A stretch of 64,000 nt of DNA, taken from NCBI RefSeq assembly GCF_011806565.1, contig NZ_JAATOP010000010.1, positions 47,895 to 111,894 of the forward strand, written 5' to 3'. The stretch comes from Marivivens donghaensis (GTDB lineage Bacteria > Pseudomonadota > Alphaproteobacteria > Rhodobacterales > Rhodobacteraceae). A model generated the notes under the pieces. The model was not told the DNA's origin. It did no database searches and saw only the letters and a program-made list of their open reading frames with translations. Of this stretch, positions 9,964-17,993 are shown piece after piece. Every line of letters starts with the position of its first letter. Positions within the stretch are counted from its first letter, which is position 1. A program made the position numbers and the translations under genes.

Positions 9964-9984
9964 CTTCTACACCTTTAGTAGAAG
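9964..9984. repeat. Inverted repeat upstream of the PQQ alcohol dehydrogenase gene
   Basis: CTTCTAC and GTAGAAG form a perfect 7-bp inverted repeat around a 7-base loop about 180 bases before the alcohol dehydrogenase start. It may be a regulator site or a weak bidirectional terminator; there is no direct evidence for either. Confidence 0.35.
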
Positions 9985-10028
9985 GCCGAAACGGCTCTCG
10001 CCCTTAAAAAACGCCATTCTCCGTTTTT

Positions 10029-10058
10029 TTGACATTTGCATTACTACCATTGTGCAAT
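10029..10058 (+). promoter_or_regulatory. Promoter-proximal box of the alcohol dehydrogenase gene
   Basis: A TTGACA hexamer (10029-10034) is followed by TTACTACCATTGTGCAAT at 10041-10058. The latter matches 16 of 18 positions of a box in front of the pedB-like operon (16223-16240) and shares its ACCATTG core with boxes at 24527 and 26778. This suggests one activator for the alcohol oxidation genes. No good -10 hexamer is visible. Confidence 0.45.
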
Positions 10059-10159
10059 TTTTCGCGAGCTTTCTTTGAGCCGATGATGATCGCGGATCGA
10101 GCCACTTGCGGGAGGGAGCGGCGGCGCGGTTGCAAAACAGCATCCGAGGGAGGATTAAG

Positions 10160-11938
10160 ATGAACCGTTTTATCATGGCCGCATGTGCCATGGTCACAAG
10201 CGCCGCAATGGCGACCGGTCCCGTGTGGGCCGAGGTGACCGAAGAAGATCTGGCCAACGACGCCGCATCGACGGGCGACGTGCTGACCAACGGCATGGGC
10301 CGCGATCTCCAGCGTTTCAGCCCGCTGACCACGCTCAACCGCGACAACGTCGATAACCTCGTTCCGGTCTGGGCATTCAGCTTTGGCGGTGAAAAGCAGC
10401 GCGGTCAGGAAACCCAGCCGCTTATCCACGACGGGATGATGTATGTCACCGCGTCGTATTCGCGTATCTACGCAATCGACCTCGAAACCGGCAAGGAAGT
10501 CTGGCAGTACGACGCCCGCCTTCCCGAAGGTATTCTGCCGTGCTGTGACGTGATCAACCGCGGCGGCGCGATCTACGGCAACAACGTCTACTTCGGTACA
10601 CTCGACGCCCGCATCGTGGCGCTCGATCTGAAGACCGGCGATGTCGTCTGGAACAAGAAGATCGCCGACTACAAGGAAGGCTACAGCTACACTGCTGCTC
10701 CGCTCATCGTGGATGGTCTGGTCATCACCGGTAACTCGGGCGGTGAATTCGGCATTGTCGGCGAAGTTCAGGCACGCGACGCCGAAACCGGCGAAACCGT
10801 GTGGACCCGTCCGGTGATCGAAGGCCACATGGGCACGCTTAACGGCGAAGAGAGTACCATGACCGGCACGCTGAATGCCTCTTGGCCGGGCGATATGTGG
10901 AAGACCGGCGGCGGCGCGACGTGGCTTGGCGGCTCGTACGATGCCGACACCGACACGCTCGTCTTTGGTGCTGGTAACCCCGCACCGTGGAACTCGCACC
11001 TCCGCAATGCTGGTGCGCCGACCGAAGGCAACGCGGGTGACAACCTCTATGCGGCCTCGCGTCTTGGCATCGATCCGGCAACGGGCGAGATCAAGTGGCA
11101 CTTCCAGACCACCCCGCGCGAAGGCTGGGACTATGACGGCGTGAACGAAGTCATCGCCTTCACCGATGCAGATGGCAACATGAAGTACGCCACTGCCGAC
11201 CGTAACGGCTTCTTCTACGTTCTGAACCGCGAAGACGGTGCGTTCATCGACGCGTTCCCGTTCGTCAAGGACATCACGTGGGCCGAGGGCATCGACGAGA
11301 ACGGTCGCCCGATCTTCAACGAAGACAACCGTCCGGGTAATCCCGCCGACTCCGTCGATGGCGCACGCGGCGAGATGGTCTTTGCCTCGCCGTCGTTCCT
11401 CGGCGGTAAGAACTGGATGCCGATGGCCTACAGCCAGAACACCGGCCTGTTCTACGTTCCGTCGAACGAGTGGGGCATGGATATCTGGGACGAGCCCGTC
11501 ACCTACAAGGCAGGCGCGGCCTATCTCGGCGCTGGCTTCACTATCAAGCCCAACTACGAAGACCACATCGGCAGCCTGAAGGCGATCGACCCGCAAACTG
11601 GCGAATGGATGTGGGAGTACCAGAACGAAGCTCCGCTCTGGGGCGGCGTTATGACCACCGCTGGCGGTCTGGTGTTCTTCGGCACGCCCGAAGGCGAGTT
11701 CATCGCGCTCGACGACACCACTGGCGAGAAGCTGTGGTCGTTCCAGACCGGCTCGGGCATCGTCGGCCAGCCTGTCACTTGGGAAGCTGACGGCGAGCAG
11801 TATGTCTCGGTCGTATCGGGCTGGGGCGGCGCTGTTCCGCTCTGGGGCGGCGAGGTTGCCAAGAAGGTCAACTACCTGAACCAGGGTGGCACCGTCTGGA
11901 CTTTCAAACTGCCCGAAGCACTTGCCATGGCGAACTGA
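10160..11938 (+). CDS. exaF: Lanthanide-type PQQ-dependent ethanol dehydrogenase
   Basis: Periplasmic quinoprotein oxidising primary alcohols to aldehydes and passing electrons to cytochrome c. The 592-residue precursor starts with a signal peptide ending PVWA. It is ExaA/PedE/PedH-like rather than MxaF/XoxF-like ([32 protein letters not shown]). The PQQ-stacking adjacent cysteines appear as [10 protein letters not shown]. The catalytic Asp lies in [11 protein letters not shown], where a second Asp stands two residues on; in calcium enzymes such as ExaA that place is Ser or Ala, so a lanthanide cofactor is expected. The ATG at 10160 has GAGGGAGG upstream. Converging terminators follow. Confidence 0.88.
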   Translation: MNRFIMAACAMVTSAAMATGPVWAEVTEEDLANDAASTGDVLTNGMGRDLQRFSPLTTLNRDNVDNLVPVWAFSFGGEKQRGQETQPLIHDGMMYVTASYSRIYAIDLETGKEVWQYDARLPEGILPCCDVINRGGAIYGNNVYFGTLDARIVALDLKTGDVVWNKKIADYKEGYSYTAAPLIVDGLVITGNSGGEFGIVGEVQARDAETGETVWTRPVIEGHMGTLNGEESTMTGTLNASWPGDMWKTGGGATWLGGSYDADTDTLVFGAGNPAPWNSHLRNAGAPTEGNAGDNLYAASRLGIDPATGEIKWHFQTTPREGWDYDGVNEVIAFTDADGNMKYATADRNGFFYVLNREDGAFIDAFPFVKDITWAEGIDENGRPIFNEDNRPGNPADSVDGARGEMVFASPSFLGGKNWMPMAYSQNTGLFYVPSNEWGMDIWDEPVTYKAGAAYLGAGFTIKPNYEDHIGSLKAIDPQTGEWMWEYQNEAPLWGGVMTTAGGLVFFGTPEGEFIALDDTTGEKLWSFQTGSGIVGQPVTWEADGEQYVSVVSGWGGAVPLWGGEVAKKVNYLNQGGTVWTFKLPEALAMAN

Positions 11939-11963
11939 CCCCCTCCGGTCATCGTCCGCAAGG

Positions 11964-11995
11964 CGCGCCATCCGAAAGGGTGGCGCGTTTTGTTT
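11964..11995 (+). terminator. Terminator after the alcohol dehydrogenase gene
   Basis: A 10-bp stem (CGCGCCATCC with GGGTGGCGCG) around GAAA is followed by TTTTGTTT, 26 bases beyond the stop codon. Confidence 0.85.
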
Positions 11996-12028
11996 GGGGA
12001 TTTGATATTTGGGTGGTCGGCACGGATC

Positions 12029-12058
12029 AAAAAGCCCCGCTCGGTAGCGGGGCTTTCG
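12029..12058. terminator. Bidirectional terminator at the end of the PQQ-associated ABC operon
   Basis: GCCCCGCT and AGCGGGGC form a perfect 8-bp stem with a CGGT loop. It is flanked by AAAAA on the left and TTTCGTTT on the right, so it can stop the minus-strand ABC operon and residual plus-strand readthrough. Confidence 0.8.
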
Positions 12059-12068
12059 TTTGTTAGGA

Positions 12069-12857
12069 TCAGCCCTTGCGGGACTGGACGCCTCTGGCCG
12101 GATCGTAGCCCCAGACCGCGACGCCGGCGAAGGCAACCAGTGCAAGGAGCGTCCATCCAAGGGCGGGGAGGTTGGGTTGACCGTAGAGCGCGAAACGGAT
12201 CATCTCGACCGCTTGGGTGAACGGATTGACCGCGCAGAGGTCGGCCAGAAGCGGGCTCACCTCGCGCATCTTCCACAGCGGGTAGAGCGCCGATGACATG
12301 AAGAACATCGGGAAGATGACGAAGTTCATCACCCCCGCGAAGTTCTCCAACTGGCGGATGACGGACGATAGCATCAGGCCGAGTGCGCCCAGCATCAGGC
12401 CGGTGACCAGCAGCGCGGGCAGCACGGCGAAATAGCCGACGACGGGCGGGCGGATACCCCAGATCGCCGCGATGCCGAGGAAGATCATGCACTGGAGGAT
12501 CGACACCAGAGTGCCCGCCAGCAGCTTTGCCATCAGCAGCCACCAGCGCGGTAGCGGCGAGGTCAGAAGGAGCCGCATCGACCCCATCTCGCGGTCGTAA
12601 ACCAGTGAAAGAGAGGACTGCATCCCGTTGAAAAGGCATATCATTCCGAGAAGTCCGGGGATGATGTAGGTCTCGTAGGTGATGTAGGTCTGATAGGGCG
12701 GCGTAATCGACAGGCCCAGCGCCGCACGAAAGCCAGCAGCGAAAATGAAGAGCCACACCAGCGGCCTGACTAGCGCCGCGACCAGCCGCCCGCGTTGGCC
12801 GACGAACCGCAGCGCCTCGCGGTGGAGTATGGCGCGAAGGGCGATGAACCAACTCAT
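12069..12857 (-). CDS. pedC: ABC-2 type permease of the PQQ alcohol dehydrogenase system
   Basis: Inner-membrane subunit of an ABC-2 type transporter, 262 residues with six hydrophobic segments and an amphipathic N-terminus. It resembles the PedC-type permease found with quinoprotein alcohol dehydrogenases. It is the last gene of a five-gene operon and overlaps the ATPase gene by four bases. Such systems are thought to move a compound tied to alcohol oxidation, but the substrate and even the direction are unproven; ABC-2 permeases usually export. Confidence 0.8.
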   Translation of the reverse strand: MSWFIALRAILHREALRFVGQRGRLVAALVRPLVWLFIFAAGFRAALGLSITPPYQTYITYETYIIPGLLGMICLFNGMQSSLSLVYDREMGSMRLLLTSPLPRWWLLMAKLLAGTLVSILQCMIFLGIAAIWGIRPPVVGYFAVLPALLVTGLMLGALGLMLSSVIRQLENFAGVMNFVIFPMFFMSSALYPLWKMREVSPLLADLCAVNPFTQAVEMIRFALYGQPNLPALGWTLLALVAFAGVAVWGYDPARGVQSRKG

Positions 12858-13576
12858 AGCGCGTCCTCTCCGGTCATTTGCAGGAAGCGGTCGGAGAGGG
12901 TCATGCCCCGACGGATTTCCTCCGCTGTGCCGCGTGCCAGAAGCTGCCCGCGATGCAGGATGGCCAGATCATCGGTGTCGCGCACCTCGTCCGTCAGGTG
13001 CGTCGCCCAGAGGACGGCCATCCCGTCGGCGGCAAGTTCATGCGCGTAGTCCGTGATCGCCGCCCGCGCCGCCGCATCAAGGCCGACGGTCGGCTCGTCC
13101 AGCAGCAGAACGGGAGGGCGGTGGATCAGTGCCCGCGCCAGTTCCATCCGCCTGCGATGACCGCCGTTCAATGCGCGAAGCTGCTCGCCCGCACGCTCCG
13201 CCATGTCGAGCCGTTCCAGCGCGGCACCAACCCGTGCATCCGCCTCCTTGCCCGCGAGCCCGTGCAAAGCCGCGAAATACATCAGGTTCCGCCGCACCGT
13301 CAGGTCGAGGTCCATAGTGGGTTGCTGGAACACCACGCCGATTTTCGCCAGCGCCTTGCGCGGTGATTGGGAAAGGTCGTGACTCGCCACGGTGATCTGG
13401 CCGCTCGGCGCCACGAAGAGCCGTGTCAGCAGCGAAAACAACGTGGATTTCCCCGCGCCGTTCGGCCCCAACAAAGCGCAAAACCGCCCCGAAGGGACGG
13501 TCAGCGTGAGGTCGTTCAGGGCCGTTTTCGGCCCGTAGCTGTAGCTTATGCCACGGATCGAAAGCCCGTCCGCCAT
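12854..13576 (-). CDS. ABC transporter ATPase of the PQQ alcohol dehydrogenase system
   Basis: ATP-binding subunit for the adjacent ABC-2 permease, 240 residues, with Walker A GPNGAGKST near residue 38, Walker B VLLLDEPTVGLD and switch WATHLTDEV. The signature loop reads LNGGHRRRME in place of the standard LSGGQ form, with Asn for Ser and His for Gln, as seen in some ABC-2 exporters. It shares ATGA with pedC and lies 10 bases downstream of the small secreted protein gene. Confidence 0.85.
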   Translation of the reverse strand: MADGLSIRGISYSYGPKTALNDLTLTVPSGRFCALLGPNGAGKSTLFSLLTRLFVAPSGQITVASHDLSQSPRKALAKIGVVFQQPTMDLDLTVRRNLMYFAALHGLAGKEADARVGAALERLDMAERAGEQLRALNGGHRRRMELARALIHRPPVLLLDEPTVGLDAAARAAITDYAHELAADGMAVLWATHLTDEVRDTDDLAILHRGQLLARGTAEEIRRGMTLSDRFLQMTGEDAL

Positions 13577-13586
13577 GTGTCAGCCC

Positions 13587-14003
13587 TTATTCAATCGTGA
13601 TTTCAACGCGCTGGGTGTCACCAGTCGAACCGGGGATCGCGAGGTGATAACGTCCTGGTTTGATGGCGATAAAGGACATCTCTAGAGTCCCTTCATCGTC
13701 GAACTCGAACGAGCTCAGGCCCATTGGCCGGATTTCGATGTCGTTGATGACCACCTCGTTCACCCAGATCGCACGAAAGAAACCCGCACCTTCGAGGGCA
13801 AGCTCGGCGCTCCCATCCGCTTCGATTTCGATGGTGTAATAGGTGCCGGAGGTCAGGTTCAGCGGCCCCTCGGACACCGGCACGCCCGATGACAGCGTCA
13901 GTGGCGGCAGGTCAACGCGGTTGGCCTTGGACAAGAGGCCGGCGGTTTGCGCATTGGCGCTGAGGGGCAGGGCGAGCAGGGCGGCGAGCAAAAGTGTTTT
14001 CAT
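13587..14003 (-). CDS. Small secreted protein of unknown function in the PQQ/ABC operon
   Basis: I do not recognise a named family. The 138-residue protein has a clear signal peptide (MKTLLLAALLALPLSANAQ) and a mature part rich in beta-forming stretches (TYYTIEIEADGSAELALEG; PGRYHLAIPGST), suggesting a small beta-sandwich of cupredoxin-like size. It has no Cys, no haem motif and only one His, so a type I copper site is unlikely. It lies between the beta-propeller and ABC ATPase genes with gaps of about 10 bases, so it is made with the alcohol oxidation accessory proteins. A ligand-binding or transporter partner role is a guess. Confidence 0.75.
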   Translation of the reverse strand: MKTLLLAALLALPLSANAQTAGLLSKANRVDLPPLTLSSGVPVSEGPLNLTSGTYYTIEIEADGSAELALEGAGFFRAIWVNEVVINDIEIRPMGLSSFEFDDEGTLEMSFIAIKPGRYHLAIPGSTGDTQRVEITIE

Positions 14004-14012
14004 CTGGATTCC

Positions 14013-14981
14013 TCAGTTCGACGTGGGCCGCATCGCCGCGCCCCAAGGGAAGCGGCCGACCTTGATGGATTTGATGGCCTCCTCGCGCGCGACGTCGATC
14101 ACGGTCACATCGCCTGAGACGCCGTTCGTGGTGAAAAGCTGGGTCTGGTCGGGCGAATAGGCCATGTGCCAGACACGGCGACCAACGAGGATGTATTTCT
14201 CGACCTCCAGCGTTTCGGCATTGACGACGGCCACGTGGTTCGAAGGGCCGAGCGCGACATAGACCTTGGTCTGATCGGGCGAGAATTTCATGCCGACGGG
14301 CTGGATCAGATCGTCGTTCACGCCCTGAATGGCAAAGCGGACTTTGCCGAGCTCGCTCTGATCCGCGACGTTGAAAACGGTGATCGTGCCGCCGATTTCA
14401 GAGCTGACCCAGACCTTCGTTCCGTCCTCGGTGAACTCCGCATGGCGGGGGCGGGCGCCGACGAGTGTGTTGGCGAAAAGCTCATGCGTCGAGGTGTCGA
14501 TCCAGTGCGCCATGTTGGTCGTCTCGGACGTGGTGATGACGATCTTGCCGTCGGGACTGACGGCCATGCCTTCGGGCTCGATGCCGACGTTGATCTGGGC
14601 GACCACGCGGCGGTTTTCGGTGTCCACCACGGTCGTGACCGCATCATCCTCGTTCGCGATGTAGAGATGCCGGTTATCGGGGTGCAGGATGAACTGTTCG
14701 GGATCTTCGCCCGACGGCAGATCGCGCAGGATTTCACCCGTGTTCGGGTCCATCACCTGCACGGTGTCGCTGTCGGACGCGCAGATATAAAGTCGCGAAT
14801 AGTCATGCGAGAACGTCACCCCGCGCGGGCGCTCGCCTGTCGGGTAGGTCTGCACGACCTCCAGCGTATCCACGTCGATCACGCTCACGGTGTCGTCCTT
14901 TTCGTTCGTCACCCAGATTTGGCCGTCCGCCATGGCGGTGGAGGCAAGCAGCGTGAAGGCAAGCGCTGAGATGCGGCGCAT
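14013..14981 (-). CDS. PQQ-associated YVTN beta-propeller protein
   Basis: Secreted beta-propeller, 322 residues after a start with signal MRRISALAFTLLASTAMADG. Repeats of about 42 residues carry the YVTN-like pattern (IWVTNEKDDTVSVIDVDT; LYICASDSDTVQVMDPNT; VWVSSEIGGTITVFNV; LFTTNGVSGDVTVIDVA), about seven blades. It matches the beta-propeller family that accompanies PQQ-dependent catabolism operons. It sits between the putative solute-binding gene and the small secreted protein. Its exact role, perhaps a periplasmic scaffold, is unknown. Confidence 0.85.
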   Translation of the reverse strand: MRRISALAFTLLASTAMADGQIWVTNEKDDTVSVIDVDTLEVVQTYPTGERPRGVTFSHDYSRLYICASDSDTVQVMDPNTGEILRDLPSGEDPEQFILHPDNRHLYIANEDDAVTTVVDTENRRVVAQINVGIEPEGMAVSPDGKIVITTSETTNMAHWIDTSTHELFANTLVGARPRHAEFTEDGTKVWVSSEIGGTITVFNVADQSELGKVRFAIQGVNDDLIQPVGMKFSPDQTKVYVALGPSNHVAVVNAETLEVEKYILVGRRVWHMAYSPDQTQLFTTNGVSGDVTVIDVAREEAIKSIKVGRFPWGAAMRPTSN

Positions 14982-14984
14982 GGG

Positions 14985-16172
14985 TTACTCCTGAAATGCG
15001 GTGCAATCGCTCTCGGCCTCGTCGAGGCCAAGGCTATCGGTTTCGTTGCGGTGGTGCAGAAAACCCTCGACCGGAGCCAGCGTGACCAGTGCGCGGTCAT
15101 TCACAACCGCAATGGGCTGGCGCATCTGGCCGTTCCAATGGCGGAAGGTCAGCGCGCGGCCCTTAAAGCCGTCGAGCTGGAAATCGTCCGACAGGAAGTA
15201 GTCGCGCAGCACAGCAGGATCGGTGCTGGAGGTGCGCGTGACGGCCTCTCCGATTGCTCGAACGGCGGTCCATGCGGCGTAGTCCTGCGAGCGCATGTTG
15301 CGGCCCGTGGCGTCCTCGAACCGGTTCTGAAGCTGCACGGCACCCCACGCTTCGATCACGCTAGCCCAGCTTTCGGCGCGAAGTCCGTGGGTGCCTGCAA
15401 CGGGGCGCGGCAGCCATGTGTTGTGCAGCACGTAGCGCCCGAAATCGTCGGTCGGATCGGCAACCAGCAGCAGGTCGTGGTCGGGCATATCCTGCGTGAA
15501 GCGCGGGATCTCGGACATCGTGGACTCGCGCAGGTCCGTGTCAAATGTCCATACTTTCTCGGCTTTGAAGCGCATCCCAAACTTGCGGGCCGAATTGCGC
15601 AGCGCCTCGGCGAAACGTTCGTCATCCTCGCGCGGGCCGACGATCATCGCGAGGTCGGTCCACTGCCGCGCAACGAGCACCTGCATCAGCGCGTCGGTGC
15701 GCGCGGCGTCCTCTGGAATGGTGTGCAGCAGGTTCGCGCGGCAATCGGCGGAGCGCAGTCGCTGCTCGCCTGACGAGACATTGAAAACGACCGTTCCCGC
15801 AGCAGATGCAAGGTCGGCGGCGGTGATGAGATTGTCCGCGCTTCCTTCGACCAGAACAACGGGATAATTCGCGATGACCTCGGCGGCGGTGCCAGAAAAA
15901 TCGCCATCGGGCGGGACGCTGATGTAGTCGAGTTGATAGGTCTGACCGAGGAACCGCCCCGTGGTCTGGTTGTCGCCCAGAGCGAGTTCCGCGCCTGCAA
16001 TTCCGAGGTCATCCGGTATCGGATCGAGGTTCGACAGCACCGGCGGGTGGTCGATTTCCTGCCGGAGGTAAAGGATTGGAACGTCAAGAGAAGTTGCGTT
16101 CTGCGCGGACGCCATCGTGGCGGATTCCACCACCAGTAGCGAAGCCGCACCGATCAGAAACGTTGCCCGCAT
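14985..16172 (-). CDS. ABC substrate-binding-like protein of the PQQ alcohol dehydrogenase system
   Basis: Periplasmic protein of 395 residues with a signal peptide (MRATFLIGAASLLVVESATM, then ASAQ) and a Leu/Ile/Val-type type I binding fold (LIVGPREDDERFAEALRNSA-like core, DLLLVADPTDDFGRYVLHN). It belongs to the binding-protein family annotated with quinoprotein alcohol dehydrogenase systems. It is the first gene of the minus-strand operon. The ATG at 16172 has GAGAGG just upstream; an earlier in-frame ATG adds eight charged residues. It is divergent from pedF across a region holding the shared ACCATTG box. Confidence 0.82.
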   Translation of the reverse strand: MRATFLIGAASLLVVESATMASAQNATSLDVPILYLRQEIDHPPVLSNLDPIPDDLGIAGAELALGDNQTTGRFLGQTYQLDYISVPPDGDFSGTAAEVIANYPVVLVEGSADNLITAADLASAAGTVVFNVSSGEQRLRSADCRANLLHTIPEDAARTDALMQVLVARQWTDLAMIVGPREDDERFAEALRNSARKFGMRFKAEKVWTFDTDLRESTMSEIPRFTQDMPDHDLLLVADPTDDFGRYVLHNTWLPRPVAGTHGLRAESWASVIEAWGAVQLQNRFEDATGRNMRSQDYAAWTAVRAIGEAVTRTSSTDPAVLRDYFLSDDFQLDGFKGRALTFRHWNGQMRQPIAVVNDRALVTLAPVEGFLHHRNETDSLGLDEAESDCTAFQE

Positions 16173-16222
16173 AGTCCTCTCTCCCTTGCCCTTCATGTTC
16201 GTTTTACGGGTGGGGCGGAGCT

Positions 16223-16240
16223 ATTGGACAATGGTCGTAA
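16223..16240 (-). promoter_or_regulatory. Shared box between the binding-protein operon and pedF
   Basis: On the minus strand the sequence reads TTACGACCATTGTCCAAT, ending 50 bases before the binding-protein start. It matches 16 of 18 positions of the box ahead of the alcohol dehydrogenase gene. The core ATTG-N2-CAAT is palindromic. A regulator acting on both operons is inferred. Confidence 0.5.
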
Positions 16241-16334
16241 GACGGCCCGAACTGCGACATTTTGGGACGAAAGTCCAATTTCTAGGGGGCCGATTGATCG
16301 CTTACCAAAGTTCGCATCTTAGGGAGGAAGATCA

Positions 16335-17015
16335 ATGAACACCTTTACCCGCGGCCTTCTGGCTGCACTCGCTATCTCGGGCGTTTGCTCGACCGCTTTT
16401 GGCCACGGTGACGTTGCACCGCAGCCCGTCAACACAGATGCATTGCCGGATGTGGGTGAAGAATGGCTGACCGAAAACCCGTACCGCGCCGAAGCTGCGG
16501 GCGAGGACGTCTGGGCCGAAGCCATCATGATCGGTGACAGCGCATTCAACCAGAACTGTGCACGCTGCCACGGCCTCGGCGCTGTGTCGGGTGGCCTCGC
16601 GCCGGACCTTCGCTACCTCGAAGCCGAAGAGTACGGCGACGAATGGTACGTCGAGCGTTTCCAGCACGGCTACACTCAGGACGGCACTACGAAGATGCCT
16701 GCGTTCGGTGAAATCCTCGGCCAGAAAGCCGGCTGGGCGATCCGCACCTACATCGAAACCCGCCCCGACGACGGTGCGCTGGAAGAGTACACCGCACGCT
16801 TGACCGAAATCCGCGACACCCTTGCGGCGGGTGAAGGTGATCAGGATGCGCTCCGCACCGAGCTTGAGGAAATCTCGGCTCAGGTCGAAACCGCCTCGGG
16901 CGCACCGGTGTCCGACAGCGTGGTGCGCCGAGCGGTTCTGGCGCTCGACGGGTCGGAGACGGCGGCCAAGCACGCGGCCGACGCGCTGACCATCGGGCTT
17001 TCGGCAACGCACTAA
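16335..17015 (+). CDS. pedF: Cytochrome c-550 PedF, electron acceptor of the quinoprotein dehydrogenase
   Basis: Periplasmic c-type cytochrome taking electrons from the PQQ enzyme. The precursor has a signal peptide ending TAFG followed by HGDVAPQPVNTDAL, a hallmark of PedF, then the haem motif NQNCARCHG near residue 75 and the likely axial Met in TKMPAFG near residue 120. At 226 residues it is about 80 longer than usual PedF. The extra C-terminus (after YIETRPDD) is acidic and helix-forming, without Cys or transmembrane segments. It is co-transcribed with the MoxJ/PedG-like gene one base downstream. Confidence 0.9.
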   Translation: MNTFTRGLLAALAISGVCSTAFGHGDVAPQPVNTDALPDVGEEWLTENPYRAEAAGEDVWAEAIMIGDSAFNQNCARCHGLGAVSGGLAPDLRYLEAEEYGDEWYVERFQHGYTQDGTTKMPAFGEILGQKAGWAIRTYIETRPDDGALEEYTARLTEIRDTLAAGEGDQDALRTELEEISAQVETASGAPVSDSVVRRAVLALDGSETAAKHAADALTIGLSATH

Positions 17016-17016
17016 G

Positions 17017-17949
17017 ATGAACCGCCGGTTCATACTGACCGCAGTTCTGGCTGCGGGGGTTTCGACCTTCGCCGCCCAGCCCGTTCTGGCGCGGTGCGAA
17101 GGCATCGTTCCGGGGGAGCGACCGCAAAATACCGCACGTGACTACGTCGGTCAGACGATGGACGAGATCATCGAACGCGGCACGCTCAACATCGCGGTCT
17201 ACGAAAATCTGCCGCCCTATAGCTGGCAGGAAGACGGCGAGCCGCGCGGCGTCGATATCGAGGTCGGGCGTATCCTTGCGGAGGCCCTCGGTGTCGAACC
17301 GGAGTTCCGCTTTGTCCAGCCTGCGGAGAACCTCCAAGGCGATCTGATGTCCTACATCTGGCGCGGAACGGTACAACGGGAACCCGTTTCGAACGTCATG
17401 CTCCGCGTGCCCTACGACAGCACGCTGACCTGCATGATTGAGCAGGTGGTCTTTACGGGGCAGTACGCCTCCGAGACCGTTGCCATTGCCTATCGTCAGG
17501 ACGCCTATCCCGAAGCGGTTGCGGGCGATGACCCGCGGCACGAGGGCGCGCCGGTACCTGCGTATTTCAGGTTCGATAGCGTCGCGGTGGAAAACGACAC
17601 CATCGCGGACTTCTACCTGACCTCGTTCCCCGGCGGTGATCTGGCCGCCAATGTCCACCGTTTCCGCACGATGGGCGCGGCGATGGAGGCACTGGGCAAG
17701 GGCGAGACGATGGCCGCGATGGGGCCGCGTGCACAGTTGGAATGGGGCGCGACAGATGGGGTCGCAATCCACCAGCCGCCGCTCGTGGGCTTCAGTCGCG
17801 CGACGTGGACCTTGGGCATCGGCGTGCATCAAAGCCACCGTGATCTGGGCTATGCGCTGGATGACGCGATTGCCGCTGCGCTGGGGGATGGCCGGATCGC
17901 GCAGGCCTACGCCGACTATGGTCTGACGTTCATTCCGCCGGAACGCTAA
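17017..17949 (+). CDS. Quinoprotein dehydrogenase-associated periplasmic binding protein (MoxJ/PedG-like)
   Basis: Secreted protein of 310 residues, family 3 solute-binding fold. The signal peptide ends PVLA; the fold starts with GTLNIAVYENLPPYSWQEDG and GVDIEVGRILAEALGVEP. This family always accompanies PQQ alcohol dehydrogenases (MoxJ, XoxJ, PedG) and is thought to help mature or activate the dehydrogenase rather than transport a solute. It follows pedF with a single-base gap. A convergent hairpin separates it from apbE. Confidence 0.85.
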   Translation: MNRRFILTAVLAAGVSTFAAQPVLARCEGIVPGERPQNTARDYVGQTMDEIIERGTLNIAVYENLPPYSWQEDGEPRGVDIEVGRILAEALGVEPEFRFVQPAENLQGDLMSYIWRGTVQREPVSNVMLRVPYDSTLTCMIEQVVFTGQYASETVAIAYRQDAYPEAVAGDDPRHEGAPVPAYFRFDSVAVENDTIADFYLTSFPGGDLAANVHRFRTMGAAMEALGKGETMAAMGPRAQLEWGATDGVAIHQPPLVGFSRATWTLGIGVHQSHRDLGYALDDAIAAALGDGRIAQAYADYGLTFIPPER

Positions 17950-17960
17950 CGCGCGAACGC

Positions 17961-17993
17961 AGGCGGGTCAGGTCACAACCGATAGACCCGCCT
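17961..17993. terminator. Convergent hairpin between the PedG-like gene and apbE
   Basis: AGGCGGGTC and GACCCGCCT form a perfect 9-bp stem with a 15-base loop. It starts 12 bases after the PedG-like stop and covers the last codons of apbE. There is no U-tract, so termination efficiency is uncertain. Confidence 0.5.

Noticed and set aside
10160..11938. Classical methanol dehydrogenase (MxaF/XoxF)
   Set aside because: The N- and C-terminal signatures ([22 protein letters not shown]) and the PedF cytochrome fit ethanol-type enzymes; no mxaI or xoxG-type gene is present.
10004..12160. Long minus-strand open frame opposite the alcohol dehydrogenase gene
   Set aside because: Same shadow effect; composition is non-protein-like and it crosses two terminators.
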